Below are positions 21,376 to 33,433 of a stretch of DNA of 64,000 nucleotides, in pieces; position 1 is the stretch's first letter, and each line of letters begins with the position of its first letter. The stretch is from Limnoperna fortunei (Eukaryota; Mollusca; Bivalvia; Mytilida; Modiolidae), in NCBI GenBank assembly GCA_944474755.1, contig OX104117.1, forward strand, positions 63,169,522-63,233,521, read 5' to 3'. The notes under the pieces were generated by a model that saw only the letters and a list, made by a program, of their open reading frames with translations, was not told where the DNA came from and searched no databases. The position numbers and the translations under genes were made by a program.

Positions 21376-22984
21376 TGAACATCAGAGATATGTTTACCCA
21401 TCTACTATAATTAAAGGGGTCCCTCAAATCCCGATTCTCGCATATGTATCGCACTCGTATCACATGTTTTACAAATTATTTACTGTCGTACTAAACAGCA
21501 GATTATCAAAACATACTCATTTTTATGATACAGTAGCTCAAATGAAAAGTGCTAGACAGCTGATAATATCTTTTGCCTTTACGTTTTTATTAATTGGATT
21601 ATACATGTCTTTTGTGAACAAAATATGTGCACTGGGTAGATTCAGCAGAGGTCAGGACTTTAGCAGAAGCATATCCATAACGTCAAAAACGCTATTTCCG
21701 GTACTTTACAACATGCATAACACTATAAAATTGTGCGTTTGACAGGGGAGGGATGTTTCTGGCTCTTTAGCTGACCAAAAGAGTCTGGTTAACACCTTCA
21801 ACACCCATGTACACCCTTCGGCTTCGCCTCAGGGCGTACTTGGGGCACTTCAGGTGTTCAAATCTCCATATCTACGGATATGAACGTATATAACTTATAA
21901 TATTTATGTCGATGCATTTTCTCGTCCCTATCTCAGCGAATTTCGATATCTCTGTTAAAAAGACGTAAAAAAATCTATAATTATATTGAAATAGAATTTC
22001 CGTTAAATTGCTATAATAAATGATAAAAAAGTTTACTTCTCCAATACACATATAACTTGTACAACATTGTAATCATTCAAAACAATCTCTGATAATAGTA
22101 TGTCAAAAAAGTGCGAAATAGGGTTTCGCATAGAGAAAAAAATCGACCGCTTATTAGGTAACGGCGGAGAATTAAGACTTTTGGGGGACTACAATTAATG
22201 AGCCTACTCCTTTTCAAATTCCATAAAAGGTATCTTGGCCATGCAAGGCATTTGTAAACACGTTATTCACAACGGTTCGCGGTCCTGACAAACCCAACGA
22301 AAGACCGTCCCCCGAAAGGCCGCCCAGGAGAAAGAAGAAGATTAATATTTTAATGGCTATTTGTATAATCAGCAACAGAGTGTAGTTATAAGGCAGTCGT
22401 CGTCAGAGGTTTGCAATGTTTATGAGCGTTCTTTATGTATGGCACTAGTTCCATAATTATTCATTACATTGTATTTATATTAACGTTATAGCTAAAAAAA
22501 ACTTGTTTCTCCATGCAGACTTGATTTTGAGACCACGTCGTTCAATTACTGCAGTCATTTTGTTGATATAGTCTGTTCTTTATTTTGGTTTGAGAGAGCT
22601 GAACGACTGGTCCAGAAAATGGTTGATGTCGTTTAACAAAGAAACAGTCACCTGAAATTATTTTGTTTCCGAATTTAATACCACCGCATACAAGGTTTAG
22701 ACAAAATAACATAAATATATGTCGACGATATATATGTTACGGTTTCGTTTTGGTTATAATATCAAGTGAATTTTAAAGTCTTTATTACAAACGACTTGCA
22801 AAGAAATCTGTGAAATTTAAATTCTGATATTTAAAGGAATGCATCAAATAATTGTATCATAATATCGAGTTCAAATTTAGCACAAAGATTAATAATCCAA
22901 ATTTATTAAAAAAATTCCTATTAACAAATGTTGCTTTGTAAGCGATGACACAAAAGCTAGTACCCAATATGAACGCAACATGCA
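21376..22984. other. non-coding stretch
   Basis: No gene seen. A short GC-rich hairpin-like segment lies at about 21789-21860 (AACACCT...AGGTGTT around CACCCTTCGGCTTCGCC). An open stretch at 21464-21742 has no recognisable domain. Confidence 0.5.
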
Positions 22985-23590
22985 GCTACATGTGTAACAC
23001 TGTCCTGCGTCTCGACGGCATGAACTCGATTAATTTTTTTATTGTTCCTGTGGAATTCTTCCCAACTTATCTTGTCACACATTGGTTAATTGAACTAGTG
23101 TTTGCGATTTAGGTTGACACCTGCAAACACGTTTGTCAAATCATGCCAGATAATCTCGATCGGATTCAAATTTGGCGACTTCGAAAACCAAGGTTACACC
23201 ATTGACATTGCTATAAGAAAATCTGTCGTTACGCGTGCTCTGTTGCCGAGGATTAGCAAACTGAAATAGCTCTCTCTATCGGTTGCAGGCAGCAAGTGTA
23301 GTGTCGGGACATTTTCGCTATTATGGTCAGCCGTCAATCTTCCATTCCATTCCAAATTTGTCCTGCGATTATAAGAAATCGCCGCCCGCATCATGACACC
23401 TTTATCACCGGATTATCTACTTTCTGTGCGCATGCTCGACTGCAACGCTCATTTTTACGGCCTGTACACATTGATTTTCCATCACGTCTTTCCAATAGAA
23501 ACCTGGACTCATCACTGAACAATATTCGAGTTCGGTTACCATAATGTGTTACATAGACAAACACATTCCTGTCTATGATTCTTGGTTAAA
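22985..23590 (-). pseudogene. Tc1/mariner transposase remains
   Basis: On the minus strand, in changing frames: FSDESRFLLERRDG (first catalytic D block), AISYNRRTNL...NGRLTADH (usual V/MWGxIS block), then NRARVTTDFL (usual QQDNARxHxT block, catalytic D lost), then SPNLNPIEIIWHDL (usual SPDLNPIEhxWD). These are the hallmarks of a Tc1-type DDE transposase that cuts and pastes its element at TA sites. Several stops and frameshifts break it, and the D of SPDLNP is N. Terminal inverted repeats were not found. Confidence 0.75.
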
Positions 23591-23799
23591 ACAGTGCCAA
23601 AATATGTGTTAGATAAACTTCATGTCATACAGCGGACTGTTTGAGTTGATATTCTCCTCAGGACGGGAATATAAGCAGCAACGGTTGTCACCGTAGCACT
23701 GCGATTTCGCGATGACCCAATCTACATTGTACGAAATACTCAACGAATTCGAAGGTTTTAAATCAAAATCTGGTGGATGTTATGCCACTTTCAGCATTT

Positions 23800-23910
23800 T
23801 TCAGCTATATCATGGCGTTCAGTTTTTATTGAGGAGAAAGCCTGAGTGCCCAGAAAAATACCCGACTTTCGGTAATAAAACTGGCAATCTTTGTCAATTT
23901 TGTTCTTTAT
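23800..23910 (-). mobile_element. SINE fragment (3' body only)
   Basis: Minus-strand similarity to the body of the tRNA-SINE: the segments GGCACTCAGGCTTTCTCC and AATAAAAACTGAACGCCATGAT can be aligned with the copies at 29.9 and 54.7 kb. The tRNA head is missing. Confidence 0.55.
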
Positions 23911-24987
23911 GTTCTCGTGAGTGATAAACAGAATCCACACATTTTTTTCACAAAGAAATATGAATAACCTTTGTGTTTAACAAAACGCATTTGTATGTAT
24001 TGCTTGTAAAGATGTTAAATATGTGCTGTTTAAAGGTTCGCAATTGTACTGTTTGTACTTTGCGTGTATTTGTGAATATGTTTCATCTGTGTTGTTTGTT
24101 AAAACGGCTTGCTGTTGTACTGTTTGTATTATTTGTGATGTGCTGTTATGTAAATTTTACGTTGACACAGTGTATCTTTATTGTTATTTCAGAAAGTACA
24201 AACGTTAGCTGTATTTTGAAAAAGACATTTGCAATTGGGAGTCACTGAATGGTTCATTACCATGGAATCTAGTGATATGCAATTATTTCGCTCCAATTAT
24301 TATGGATCATAATACGAACTCAGCTTTATGGATTTGTTTTTAATTATTCTTTTGATTTTTTTATATTAAAGATTGTACTTGAACCTTAACGACATACTTT
24401 TATTTTTTCCCTAAAAAACTGATAGTGTCAGTTCAAATCCGGGATAGATTACGTTAATCCATCTGACAATTAGTAAAGATCATAAATGTCGACTTTGGTT
24501 TTTTTTATATATTTTGATTGTGTTAAAATAGATGAAATGATTCTATTCGCCAAAGAACTGATTGAATGAGATTTTCTTAAAACTGAATCATTATAGAATC
24601 GTCATTAGTACTGTACATACATTATTTATCATTGAGAAAAGTTTATGACCATAAAGTTTCGTTCGTCTGCATAAAAATGTATACATACGATAACAATACT
24701 ATACGATTAATTTGTTCATATGTCTTAACATTCATTTGCTAAACAACAAAGGTCACAATAATGTGATCTGAAAGGGGTTACGACAATACGCTACGACAAT
24801 AGCAAATAGAGTAAAGAAAGTGAAAGACTTGAATTGTTATTATATTGTGTCTCATTAAATTCATTCTTTTTGACAATATCAGTAATATTACATATGAATG
24901 AATTTCTTCATATTTGATTGGCTAAATTTCACTTCCGTCACCAAAGATATAAATCATATCTGTCTATTTTTAACTTATATTGGGTAT
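23911..24987. other. non-coding stretch
   Basis: Open stretches at 23973-24248 are Cys/Leu/Val-rich low-complexity without a domain. No element recognised. Confidence 0.45.
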
Positions 24988-25086
24988 GTTGCTATTTTTA
25001 AAGAATATGTGAGGATTGTTACTATATTTAAAGAATATTTGAGGCATTTTACTATTTTTAATGAATATATTACGCATGTTACTAAA
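24988..25086. repeat. 30-bp tandem repeat, three units plus a partial
   Basis: Units at 24988-25017, 25018-25047 and 25048-25077, each starting G/T-TTxCTATxTTTAAxGAATAT, followed by a partial unit. The unit length is a multiple of three, so the repeat stays open in one frame (24898-25119) as an IFKEY-type repeat, but no gene context supports coding. Confidence 0.75.
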
Positions 25087-25381
25087 CATCTGGACTTCCA
25101 ATTTGATCGATATACTTGAAAACAATATGGCAGGGCTACAGCAGACCGCCACTAATAGGTGACTTGTTACTGTTTATCAATTGTTTGTTGTTTTAATATT
25201 AAAATATAAAAGTTCTTGCAATCACTGTCTTTCTAATTGAAAATATCCATAAAAATAATCAGATATATGCATTATTTATAACTGTACACGAGTCAACATT
25301 CCTACAAGAAATGTAACAGTAATTGTAATTACATGTGTATGTTATATAACAATTACATGTAAGGACTTTTAATTCGGTCAG

Positions 25382-25451
25382 TATGGACCTTAAAGAAAAG
25401 ATATTGACCTCCGATTTTGTCGTCGGTCAATATCATCCTACAAGGTCCATA
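25382..25451. repeat. 70-bp inverted repeat
   Basis: Two nested perfect 10-bp arms: TATGGACCTT (25382-25391) with AAGGTCCATA (25442-25451), and GATATTGACC (25400-25409) with GGTCAATATC (25425-25434). The loop is 15 bases. GTATTGACCTC recurs just downstream, so this is probably part of a palindromic dispersed repeat. Confidence 0.8.
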
Positions 25452-26142
25452 TAAAGCGTATTGACCTCTTCAAAAGTCCATAATTGGATAATAACACACG
25501 AAGTAAATATATATAAAAAAGTACAGTGTGTATATGTGTGTGTACATGTATCTTAACGAGAAAATGAAACTCACGTCAAAAATTTTGAAATTTTAAGCGC
25601 GACCAATTAATAGTCTAGATAATTAGTTATGCTTTCATTTCTGATGACAGTGCCAAAATGTTGTTATTAACCTAAAAAAGAGTTACCTATCCAGATCTGT
25701 GGATTTAGAAAATGAATAAGCTTATTATACCTATGGCTAAATTTTATGTTCATCCCTTTTCCCATGATTAAATATTTGTTCACGTGTTTTTGATCTAAAT
25801 ATAGCTGAAATATTGCTCATTGGACGTTAGACAAACATTCAATAAATCAACTATAATTGTAACTACGGCTATTACGCTGTAATCGGTAAAATATTCAGTT
25901 TACAATTAAGCGTTTATAAGTCTAGAATGTTTAACGAGCAGAAAGAAATTTTTAAATCGCACAAGTTTAATAAATATATAACAAATGATATAGAATTTGC
26001 AATAAATAGTAATGTATAATGTATATGCAATTAAAATATTGAACTAGAAATACATTTTAGAAATCATATCAAAGATTATAAAAATCGGGTTGCCTATAGC
26101 ATTTCCTACATTGCAGCAAGAAAGAATTATATTTCATTTTAG
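25452..26142. other. non-coding stretch
   Basis: AT-rich, with no gene or element recognised before the decayed MAM exon. Confidence 0.45.
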
Positions 26143-26300
26143 TGATCGGAAGATATATGAGGATACAAAGCTATTCCCAAGGAGACACTGGGTATCTCGT
26201 AAGCTTACACCAAACGTGCCCACGTGTTTATCATTTTGGAACTACATTAATGGTGAAAGTATACAATTATTTGAAGTATACACACTTGTTACATAAAATA
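26143..26300 (+). pseudogene. frameshifted MAM exon, paralogue of 7827-8183
   Basis: After the acceptor TTTTAG (to 26142) phase 1 gives VIGRYMRI...GYLVS, matching VYGYYMHI...GYLLS of the first gene. The match then jumps to another frame as RKLTPNVPTCLSFWNYINGES against RRLTSKVSVCVTFWYYIYGD. A frameshift near 26198 therefore breaks the exon. The second half of the MAM domain (DDI/DDF end) is not found, so the exon is also truncated. Confidence 0.75.
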
Positions 26301-27497
26301 TTAATTGTACATGTAGAAAAAATTATCAATTCCTGCAATCGAAGATTAGTGTGGTTATGATAGTTGGTTTACTGTATTTCTGACGTGCGCGTCAAAACAG
26401 TAGTTGCGAATTAAATCTTACTTCGGACAGTATGAGCTTGATTCCAACCTCAACAAGAATTAATACTTTTTCTGCATTGACTGATTGGTAGTTTTCACTG
26501 GCATTTCTTGCTGTCTGTCTTCCCTAAAAAATGTGGATTCCATTGTAAAACTCAATTGCGTAAATTATTGTTAAGTTCCATTTAAACAAAGAACCAAGCA
26601 ATTGCCCGCCGTATTTTTATTTAGCAAACTGGTATGCTGTTCATGAATAGCACAACCTAAACCGTGATTTGACTCATCCTATTCAATATTTGCTTATAAT
26701 AAAGACAAATTCACGTATGTTATTTTTTAAAGTTATATCTTCATTTGCTTTTAATTTTTGTATCCCGTTTTTTTAACAGAATGTTTAATTGAAAACAACA
26801 CAAATTACATCATTTAGCTTATCACGTGGAAAAGCAATAGCGACAGCCAAACAATACACGCACAACTGAATATCGACTGATAATATAATTGGAAAAGACA
26901 CCAAATTTCTGCCATACTGTCTGTGTAACAGTTATCGGCATTTTTACAAAGGTTTTACATAAATATTCTCTTTACATGGGATGTTTTACAGTATCCTGAA
27001 GGGCCCTATAATATTAATAATTACCCCAAGACACATCTATAATTGTATCAGTAAATAATGTCAGTGGGCATTCTGCTTATGAACAGTGCTTATTTTCGCC
27101 CTTAAGATTTATCGCGTTCTGTTGTCCAAAAAATTAATGATCGTAAAAGATTACTGTATGTAAAACACTTCTCGCCCAACGTTTTGTTGTTACCTGAATT
27201 TTATCTCATGCTAATCGGCAGAAATCTAGTGTTCATATACACCCATGTCCTCTGAAAAGTATAAGTAAATAGGTGCTTAAAAAGTTGAAAGAAGTGCTCT
27301 ATCTTTTGTTATTTGATATAATTGTAAGGCAAAACAAACATCTTTTGCTTGGAATATACTGTCTTTACTCATAGTGTACAAAAGACGGAACAATGCATAC
27401 GCTCAAGCAAGCATGGCGATTATTATATATAGAAGCGTGTTTTGGTTGTATAATTTCATTTACTGTTAAAATTCTGGGTGTACTTAACGTGTTTCAG
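26301..27497. other. non-coding stretch
   Basis: No gene or recognised element. The open stretch beginning at 27393 runs into the stalk mini-exon but looks like intron read-through. Confidence 0.45.
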
Positions 27498-27521
27498 CAT
27501 TGCCGATATCTTCTACAACAG
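27498..27521 (+). CDS. stalk mini-exon of the second receptor-like gene
   Basis: A 24-nt micro-exon between GTTTCAG and GTAAGT, phase 1 to 1, coding for ALPISSTT and a split Gly. It resembles the Ser/Thr stalk exon at 10284-10331 and is the first of a series of duplicated exon units. Confidence 0.45.
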
Positions 27522-28030
27522 GTAAGTACAAGCGGTATACACAATATACACACAAATCCTATTATATTTATTTCACATTGAGAATGATTTAAAACATTTG
27601 TAATATGTTTCTAGAATATAATTTATTATATATAAGTTAATTTACTGTAAATTTTAAAGTGTAATTACGTTTTACATTCTCGAGATCGATTCTAAAACAG
27701 TTGGTGAGTACAAGCAATATACACAAAACACGCAAATCCTATAACATATATTTTACATCCAGACAGACTTAGACAACTGCTATTTGTTTCTAGAAAATAA
27801 ATTTGTTTATATATAATTTCATCTACTTTGAAATTTCTAAGCCGTTCGACTCTAAAACAATGGGTACCACAGCTGGTAAGAACAAGCAATAAAAATAGTA
27901 TCCACGCAAATCCTATTCTATTTTATTTCATAGGAGACTAATTAAAACATCTGTAATAGGTTTCTAAAATATAAAGAAGTTGGTTCATTTTCTATTAATT
28001 TTAGCCTCAAATTTGGTGAAATATAAATAA
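27522..28030 (+). repeat. tandemly duplicated mini-exon/intron units
   Basis: Three diverged copies of a unit of about 150-185 bases start at about 27522, 27703 and 27876. Each starts with a donor (GTAAGTACAAGC, GTGAGTACAAGC, GTAAGAACAAGC), then a CGCAAATCCTAT-like block, then ATTTGTTTCTAGAA or close variants. The exon part of units at 27680-27702 and 27842-27875 is decayed; the latter has an in-frame TAA. The donors survive better than the exons. Confidence 0.7.
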
Positions 28031-28831
28031 TCTTCTATATCTTGTATTTGCGCTTGTTCATTCTAATATATTTTAATTTCTGTTAAGTATCAGTCCACGT
28101 AAGAATCAGGCAAAATGCATACATGTGATGGCACATAAAGGAAAAAAAGGCAAAGTTTTGATCACGGAATTTGATAAAACTATCCAATATAACAACATTC
28201 TAATTTATTAAAGTTCTGAATTATTTTGCCTTTTTAAGATATAATCATATGAAATTTAGTTGAATTATACAGTGAAAAATGCCGGGAAAAAAATCTTGTT
28301 AGAATTTGTTTTTATATCAAAATGAATGCATCTTAGCTAAAAAAGCTAAAAACAACATTTTAGTGTGCCGCCCACTGCCTGGCCCTTAGCTAGAATACCA
28401 CCTAAATACTCAACAGCTGAGCAACATTGTCCATTTCGTATAACCAAACTTAAAAACTATGCAATCCATACGAAATCGTGTATTCTCGTTTGTACCGCGA
28501 TTTTGTTATTTACATTTGTCATGGCAACGGAAGTGACAAAATCGTCCCAAATAACGATCTCGGCATACGGATGTTTTTGCTGGATGTATTATTTATGCCA
28601 ATTTGACTGAGTATGAAAATTATCAGTCTTCATAGCTAACTAAGTGTTAAGAAAGCTAACCTGGTGGAGATTTAAATGTGACAGTCAGTGAGCATACGAT
28701 TTCCGGTAAGATCAGCAAGATGCTGTAATCCATTTTAGCTACAATTGCTACCTTAATAACAGTCAATGAACTGAAAAAATTTTCAATACTTCATATGGAA
28801 TTATGTTGATTTATGTAATGAACTTAATACA
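28031..28831. other. non-coding stretch
   Basis: No recognised gene. An open stretch at 28365-28610 has no domain similarity. It is bounded on the right by LINE sequence. Confidence 0.45.
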
Positions 28832-29540
28832 ATGGATTTGGACAATTTATTTAACTCTTTAAATGTTGAAGACATGTGGAAAGTGTTCAAAAATACTCTA
28901 AATGTTTCATGGATAAGTTTATACCCATGAGGAAAAAAGTCCAAAATTTACAAATCCACCGTTGTGGATGAATAGAGCAGTAAAAAGAGTCATAGTGAAA
29001 AAAACCAGCAGAGCTTGAAAAAGACATCCAGTTGCTAAATCTTATCAGTCTTACAGAAATTATGCTTTATTGAGAAATAAATTCAGTAGCATGACCAAAA
29101 GGACCAAATGAGATTATGAACATAAAATAACATTCGAATCAAAGCAAAATTCTAAGTCATTTTGGAAATTTATAAACTCAAAGTTAAAGACAAGAGATGG
29201 AGTGAATCGTCTCGAGAAGAGTGATGGTATAATTGTTTATGACGATAAAGACAAAGTTGAGGTTTTAAATGAATATTTTAGCAGTGTATTTACTCGTATA
29301 TAAACGAATCCACTTGATTTGATGCATGTTTCTTGTCCCCTTTATTCTTGAAAATAGGAGATATAATATATGTTTTTCAGTCGTTTGGTAAAATACCTTC
29401 AGTGGTGATGTGAACACTCTGCTGATATATATATTCGTAACACAAGATGAAGTATTTAAGAAGTTATCCGACCTAAAACAGACAAATCGGGTGGGCCAGA
29501 TAACATACATCCGATGGTATTATATGAAACACGACATGCC
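28832..29540 (+). mobile_element. CR1/jockey-like LINE, part before and into RT (interrupted)
   Basis: In shifting frames it reads DLDNLFNSLNVEDMWKVF (the usual WxxFxxxL block before RT), then a Lys-rich linker, then QDEVFKKLSDLKQ as the start of RT. Similarity stops near 29530. The RT resumes at about 30430 with CKLCESIIRDRI. Roughly 65 residues of RT are replaced by the TIR-coding sequence and a SINE. Many stops; long dead. Confidence 0.7.
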
Positions 29541-29595
29541 ATTTGATACCTATTATTTAAACTGTTCAACAAGTCTTCAAGCCTGTTCATTTTTT

Positions 29596-29779
29596 ATGAA
29601 TCCTGCCTCAAAGCCACCGAATCCTGCTGATGATGATGATCATGAAGAGAGATATCAGTATGACATTTTCATTTCCTATTCACACAGACAACCTCAACAT
29701 GCAGAGCAACTATTGCAGATGATGACGTCAGCAAATTCAGACCTCAAGATTTTCTTTGATAGGAGTGAATTAACTATGG
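29596..29779 (+). CDS. TIR-domain exon (fragment)
   Basis: From ATG 29596 the frame reads an acidic leader (ADDDDHEERYQ), then YDIFISYSH (TIR box 1), a helix with AEQLLQMM, then LKIFFDRSELTMG, the usual end of a first TIR exon. It ends in phase 1 at donor GGTAAT (29780). TIR domains act in innate immune and NAD-cleaving proteins. No following TIR exon was found on this strand. It lies inside a broken LINE and shares its reading frame with LINE residues upstream. It may be a retro-captured or transduced exon, or an exon of an unrecognised gene. An acceptor could be the AAG at 29582 or 29613. Confidence 0.65.
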
Positions 29780-29943
29780 GTAATTTTTAAAATTCACAAA
29801 CATTGGATAATTACTGTATGTACAGATACTATATTCTAAATTTGAACTTTCTTTGACTTGTCTATATTAATTGTAATAATCTAAGGAGAAGAAAATTGTT
29901 ATATAAAATCTTGAATGTTGTCATGATTTTTTAGCTACAATGT

Positions 29944-30209
29944 GGGGGCCTCTGTGGCTAAATGGTTAAGGTAGTTCGTCCACTATTGATCACGTGGTCT
30001 GTCAACACTGAGATTGCGGGTTCGAGTCTCACAGCAGGCAGGGTGTACTCAACTCCTATCTTATTTGACAAGGATTGCCAGGTTTCCTACCGAAAGTCGG
30101 GGGTTCTCTCTGTGTACTCCTGCTTCCTACCCCAATATAAAACTGGACACCATGATAATTGCTGAAAAATTGCTGAAAGTTACATTAAACATCATTGAAA
30201 AAAAAAAAC
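29944..30209 (+). mobile_element. tRNA-derived SINE with 11-bp target duplication
   Basis: Full-length, 266 bp. A box TGGCTAAATGG (from about 29955) and B box GGTTCGAGTCTC (about 30019-30030), a body with GTCAACACTGAGATTGCGG and AATATAAAACTGGACACC, and an A-rich tail. AGCTACAATGT flanks it on both sides (29933-29943 and 30210-30220). The body resembles the conserved core of metazoan SINE superfamilies; I did not assign which. Confidence 0.9.
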
Positions 30210-30429
30210 AGCTACAATGTAGTCCATTGTTTTTCTCATTGACTACATTTATACTGCAAATCAAGATAACTTTAAAATAAATGTCATAGAAACTTTATTA
30301 AACCAAGATTACAGCTTCATTTCTTGTTTTCAATTATATTTTCTAGAATTGTACTTCTTTCTAAACATTTTTTATAATAAATTACACATGTATTTCATAT
30401 CAAATTTTTTACTGTGTACCTTTTGTTAA

Positions 30430-31665
30430 ATTATAGACCTGTTGTCTGCAAATTATGTGAATCCATAATTAGAGACAGAATAAATAGTCATTTTAAAGTA
30501 AATAACTTTCTTTCAGACAGTCAATATGGTTTTCGTCCTGGTAGGTAATGTGTAATTCAGCTCCTAGAAATACTTGACGAGTGGTCTCAACTAATAGCTT
30601 CCTCAACTCCTTTTGATGTAATTTATTTGGAATTCAGTAGAGTATTGACTCTGTTCCACACTAAAGACTCTTAATTAAAATGTATTAAATTGGATTAATT
30701 GTTGTTTAGCGAATAGAAAACAATATGTCGGACTTAATGGAATTTGCTCTTCATTTTCTCTGGTTGTAAGTGATGTCCCTCAAGGTAGTGTTTTGGGTCC
30801 AGTACTGTTTTAGCATATATAAACGATTTTCCAGGTACTGTATCAGGATTAGTAAAAATTTGTGCAGATGATTTTAAAATTAACTCATCAGTTAAACGTG
30901 AAGATCTACAAGTGTCACTTCAAAATGATCTAGACCTACTCTGTGATTGGTCAAATTTGTGGAAGCTATCTTTTAATGCAAATAAATGTAAGGTTATGCA
31001 CTTTGGTCTTAAAAATTTGTGTTCAAGTTATACACTGTTAGACGACAATAATCAGTATGTAAGAATCCAAGAGGTTTGCGAAGAAAAGGACATTGGAGTC
31101 ACCTTTGAATCTATCCTGAAGTTTAATAAACATATAAGTAACTGTATAAGTAAGTAAGCAAAGAGTTCTTGGTATGATAATCAGAGCTTTTGATAACATG
31201 GATAAGGATATGTTTTTGGTACTTTATAAGTCTATTGTCCGTCCGTTACTAGAGTACTGTACTCCAGTATGTTCTCCCTATCTGAATAATGATATACGTA
31301 GATTGGAAAGCGTTCAACCTCGTGCCACCAAACTTGTTCCAGAAGTAAGACTAACTATATTGTTAGGCATAAATCCCAACATTTGAGTATAGGCGAGACA
31401 GATATGCCATGATTAACGTTTTCAAGGCACTTCACAATATTTGACAGTATTAAATGGGAAAATATGTTTCTATATCAAACAATGAAACTAGAGGTCACTC
31501 ATTAAAACTAGCCAAAAAGAGGTGTATTACAAATTCCAGAAGTCACACCTTTTCAATAAGAATAGTTTACCAGTTCCATCTTTAGTGGAACCATCTTTCA
31601 GAAGCAACTGTGTCAGCAGTCTATTAACTGTTTAAAATCTAGACTGAATAAAAAACTGGAATGAT
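30430..31665 (+). mobile_element. CR1/jockey-like LINE, RT to C-terminus
   Basis: It continues the LINE broken at 29.5 kb. Blocks in order: CKLCESIIRDRI, DSQYGFRPG, FDVIYLEFSR, CADDFK at 30861-30878 (catalytic xADD with the usual F/Y replaced by C), LCDWSNLWKLSFNANKCKVM, EEKDIGVTF, SIVRPLLEYCTPVCSPYL. The last piece is the usual region where such RTs end (about NWNDAQFNS at 31660). Longest open parts: 30912-31157 and 31174-31386. Multiple stops. Confidence 0.75.
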
Positions 31666-32199
31666 GCACAGTTTAATTCTTCATAGCATTTTCGTTTATT
31701 ATCTTTTTATGTTAATCTGACATTTACATTCAGTAACACTTTTACGTATCTACCGTATTTACTATACATTTTGGAACAATTATTATATAGCCATCTTATT
31801 GAGAGATGAGTACGTCCAATGACTGAGTATGCGTGCGCAGAGAGAGATAAAGTTATGAAACCAATACACAAATTTCAACAGAGAGGCAGCTTTAGAAGTC
31901 GGAAGACTTACCTCCGCTGCTACAAATACAGCAAGTCAGTAAATCAATTGATGAATGCAAACAAACAGCCCACATGTTTCAACAAAACCAATTTTCAACC
32001 ATATTTCCTGTAAGATTGTCAGTTGAACAATTGAAAATTTAAAATTTCTGAGGATTTTCTGGGGTTTTCTCTGCATACTTGACTTCTGAATATTGATTCT
32101 TCTGAATCAGCTACAGAAAGTTTTAAGTTTTGCTAGAGTGATAGAAGAGTAAACATTGTGTTATGTCCTGCCATAGCTCACAGTTAATCTTGATTTGTT

Positions 32200-33060
32200 T
32201 ACAACCAATTTTAACCCTCAAAAATATGTTGTTAAATATTGTTATTGGCTTTTACAATCTTAATTTGCACTCATATGTAAATTTTATCTTAGAAATAAAA
32301 CTTGTAAATAATAAATAATAATAATAATAATAATTGTAAGCTATGTCTTGCAATCATATGCAACTGTTTTAATGTTAATACGTTTATTCCTGAAATCTTT
32401 GATTTTTGGTTTATAAAATTCCTTTTAATAAGGCCCAAAAAATCGGTTATGTGTCATCATGGTCATTAAGATGCCTATTTATATGAAACTTATATGCCGA
32501 CATATATTGCTGTTTTAAAGTTTTATGGATTGTTTTTAGAAATCCATAAATTTTGTTTCAAAAAATGACATTTTGATACCACAAAAATCTGATATGCGAT
32601 GTAATTGGTTTTAAAGAATAAAACATATATGCCATTTCTTGCAACCATTTATTATTATTTTAAAGTTTTATGATTGTTTCCAGAAATCCATGAATTATGT
32701 TTTAAGACTAATCCTTGTTTATGTTTTAAACCCTAAAAATTTGCAATGTGCTGTAACTGGCTTTAAAATGTCTATAAATATGAAAACAATACCTTAAACA
32801 AACCCTATATGCCATTAATTGTAATCATACATTACTGTTTAAAAATTTTATTGATTTATTCCAGCCAGAAATCCGTGAATTTTGTTAAAAAAACACTTTC
32901 TACATAAAAATACCTTTTTGTATGAAAACTTTGTTTAAAATATAAGTTATTTGGTATTTCTGGCTATCATATATTATGTTTTTTTTTAAATTTGATTGAT
33001 TTTGTCCCAAAATTTGTGATTTTTCATAAAACTTGGCAGATTTGCCTCAAGAATTAGGCA
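32200..33060. repeat. old diverged tandem array, unit about 145-185 bp
   Basis: Four to five units share TTTTAAAGTTTTAT-GATTGTTT, CAGAAATCC-TGAATT-TGTTT, an AAAATxTGxxATGTGxTGTAA-TGGCTTTTA block and a TATATGCCATT block. Divergence is high, so the array is old. A (AAT)n tract (32305-32334) interrupts its first unit. No coding content. Confidence 0.65.
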
Positions 33061-33237
33061 AATTGAGAAAAATGCAAAAAATTCTTTATTTCAAACATAA
33101 ACATTATTCTACCAGAATCTTGCAACAATGTTATTTTCAAGATGGGGACAAAATTGAACCTAAACATGAACATAGCTCTTTGTTTATCTATAATTGTATT
33201 TGATGTTAAATTCATAAGTGCAATTTTCGTTTTTTAA

Positions 33238-33276
33238 ACTCGTCGATCTCTCCTACAATAATGGGTTCTACAACTG
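33238..33276 (+). pseudogene. dead stalk mini-exon (acceptor AG changed to AA)
   Basis: Near-copy of the exon at 33434-33472 (CTCGTCGATCTCTCCTACA ... ACAACTG) with a good donor GTAAGTAC. At the acceptor, TTTTTCAG has become TTTTTAAA, so it should not be spliced in. Confidence 0.6.
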
Positions 33277-33433
33277 GTAAGTACAAGAAATACACAAAAA
33301 CTCCATAATAATATTTATTGATCGTCCTGATTGATTCATCGAATTATATTCTGGTGGTTTGGATATTGTGTATGTGTTTTGTTATGTCTTATCTAATTTA
33401 TTGTTTAAATTCTAAGTAATGTCCATTTTTCAG

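Noticed and set aside
24898..25119. Open frame with IFKEY repeats
   Set aside because: Explained by a 30-bp tandem repeat whose length is a multiple of three; no splice signals or homology.
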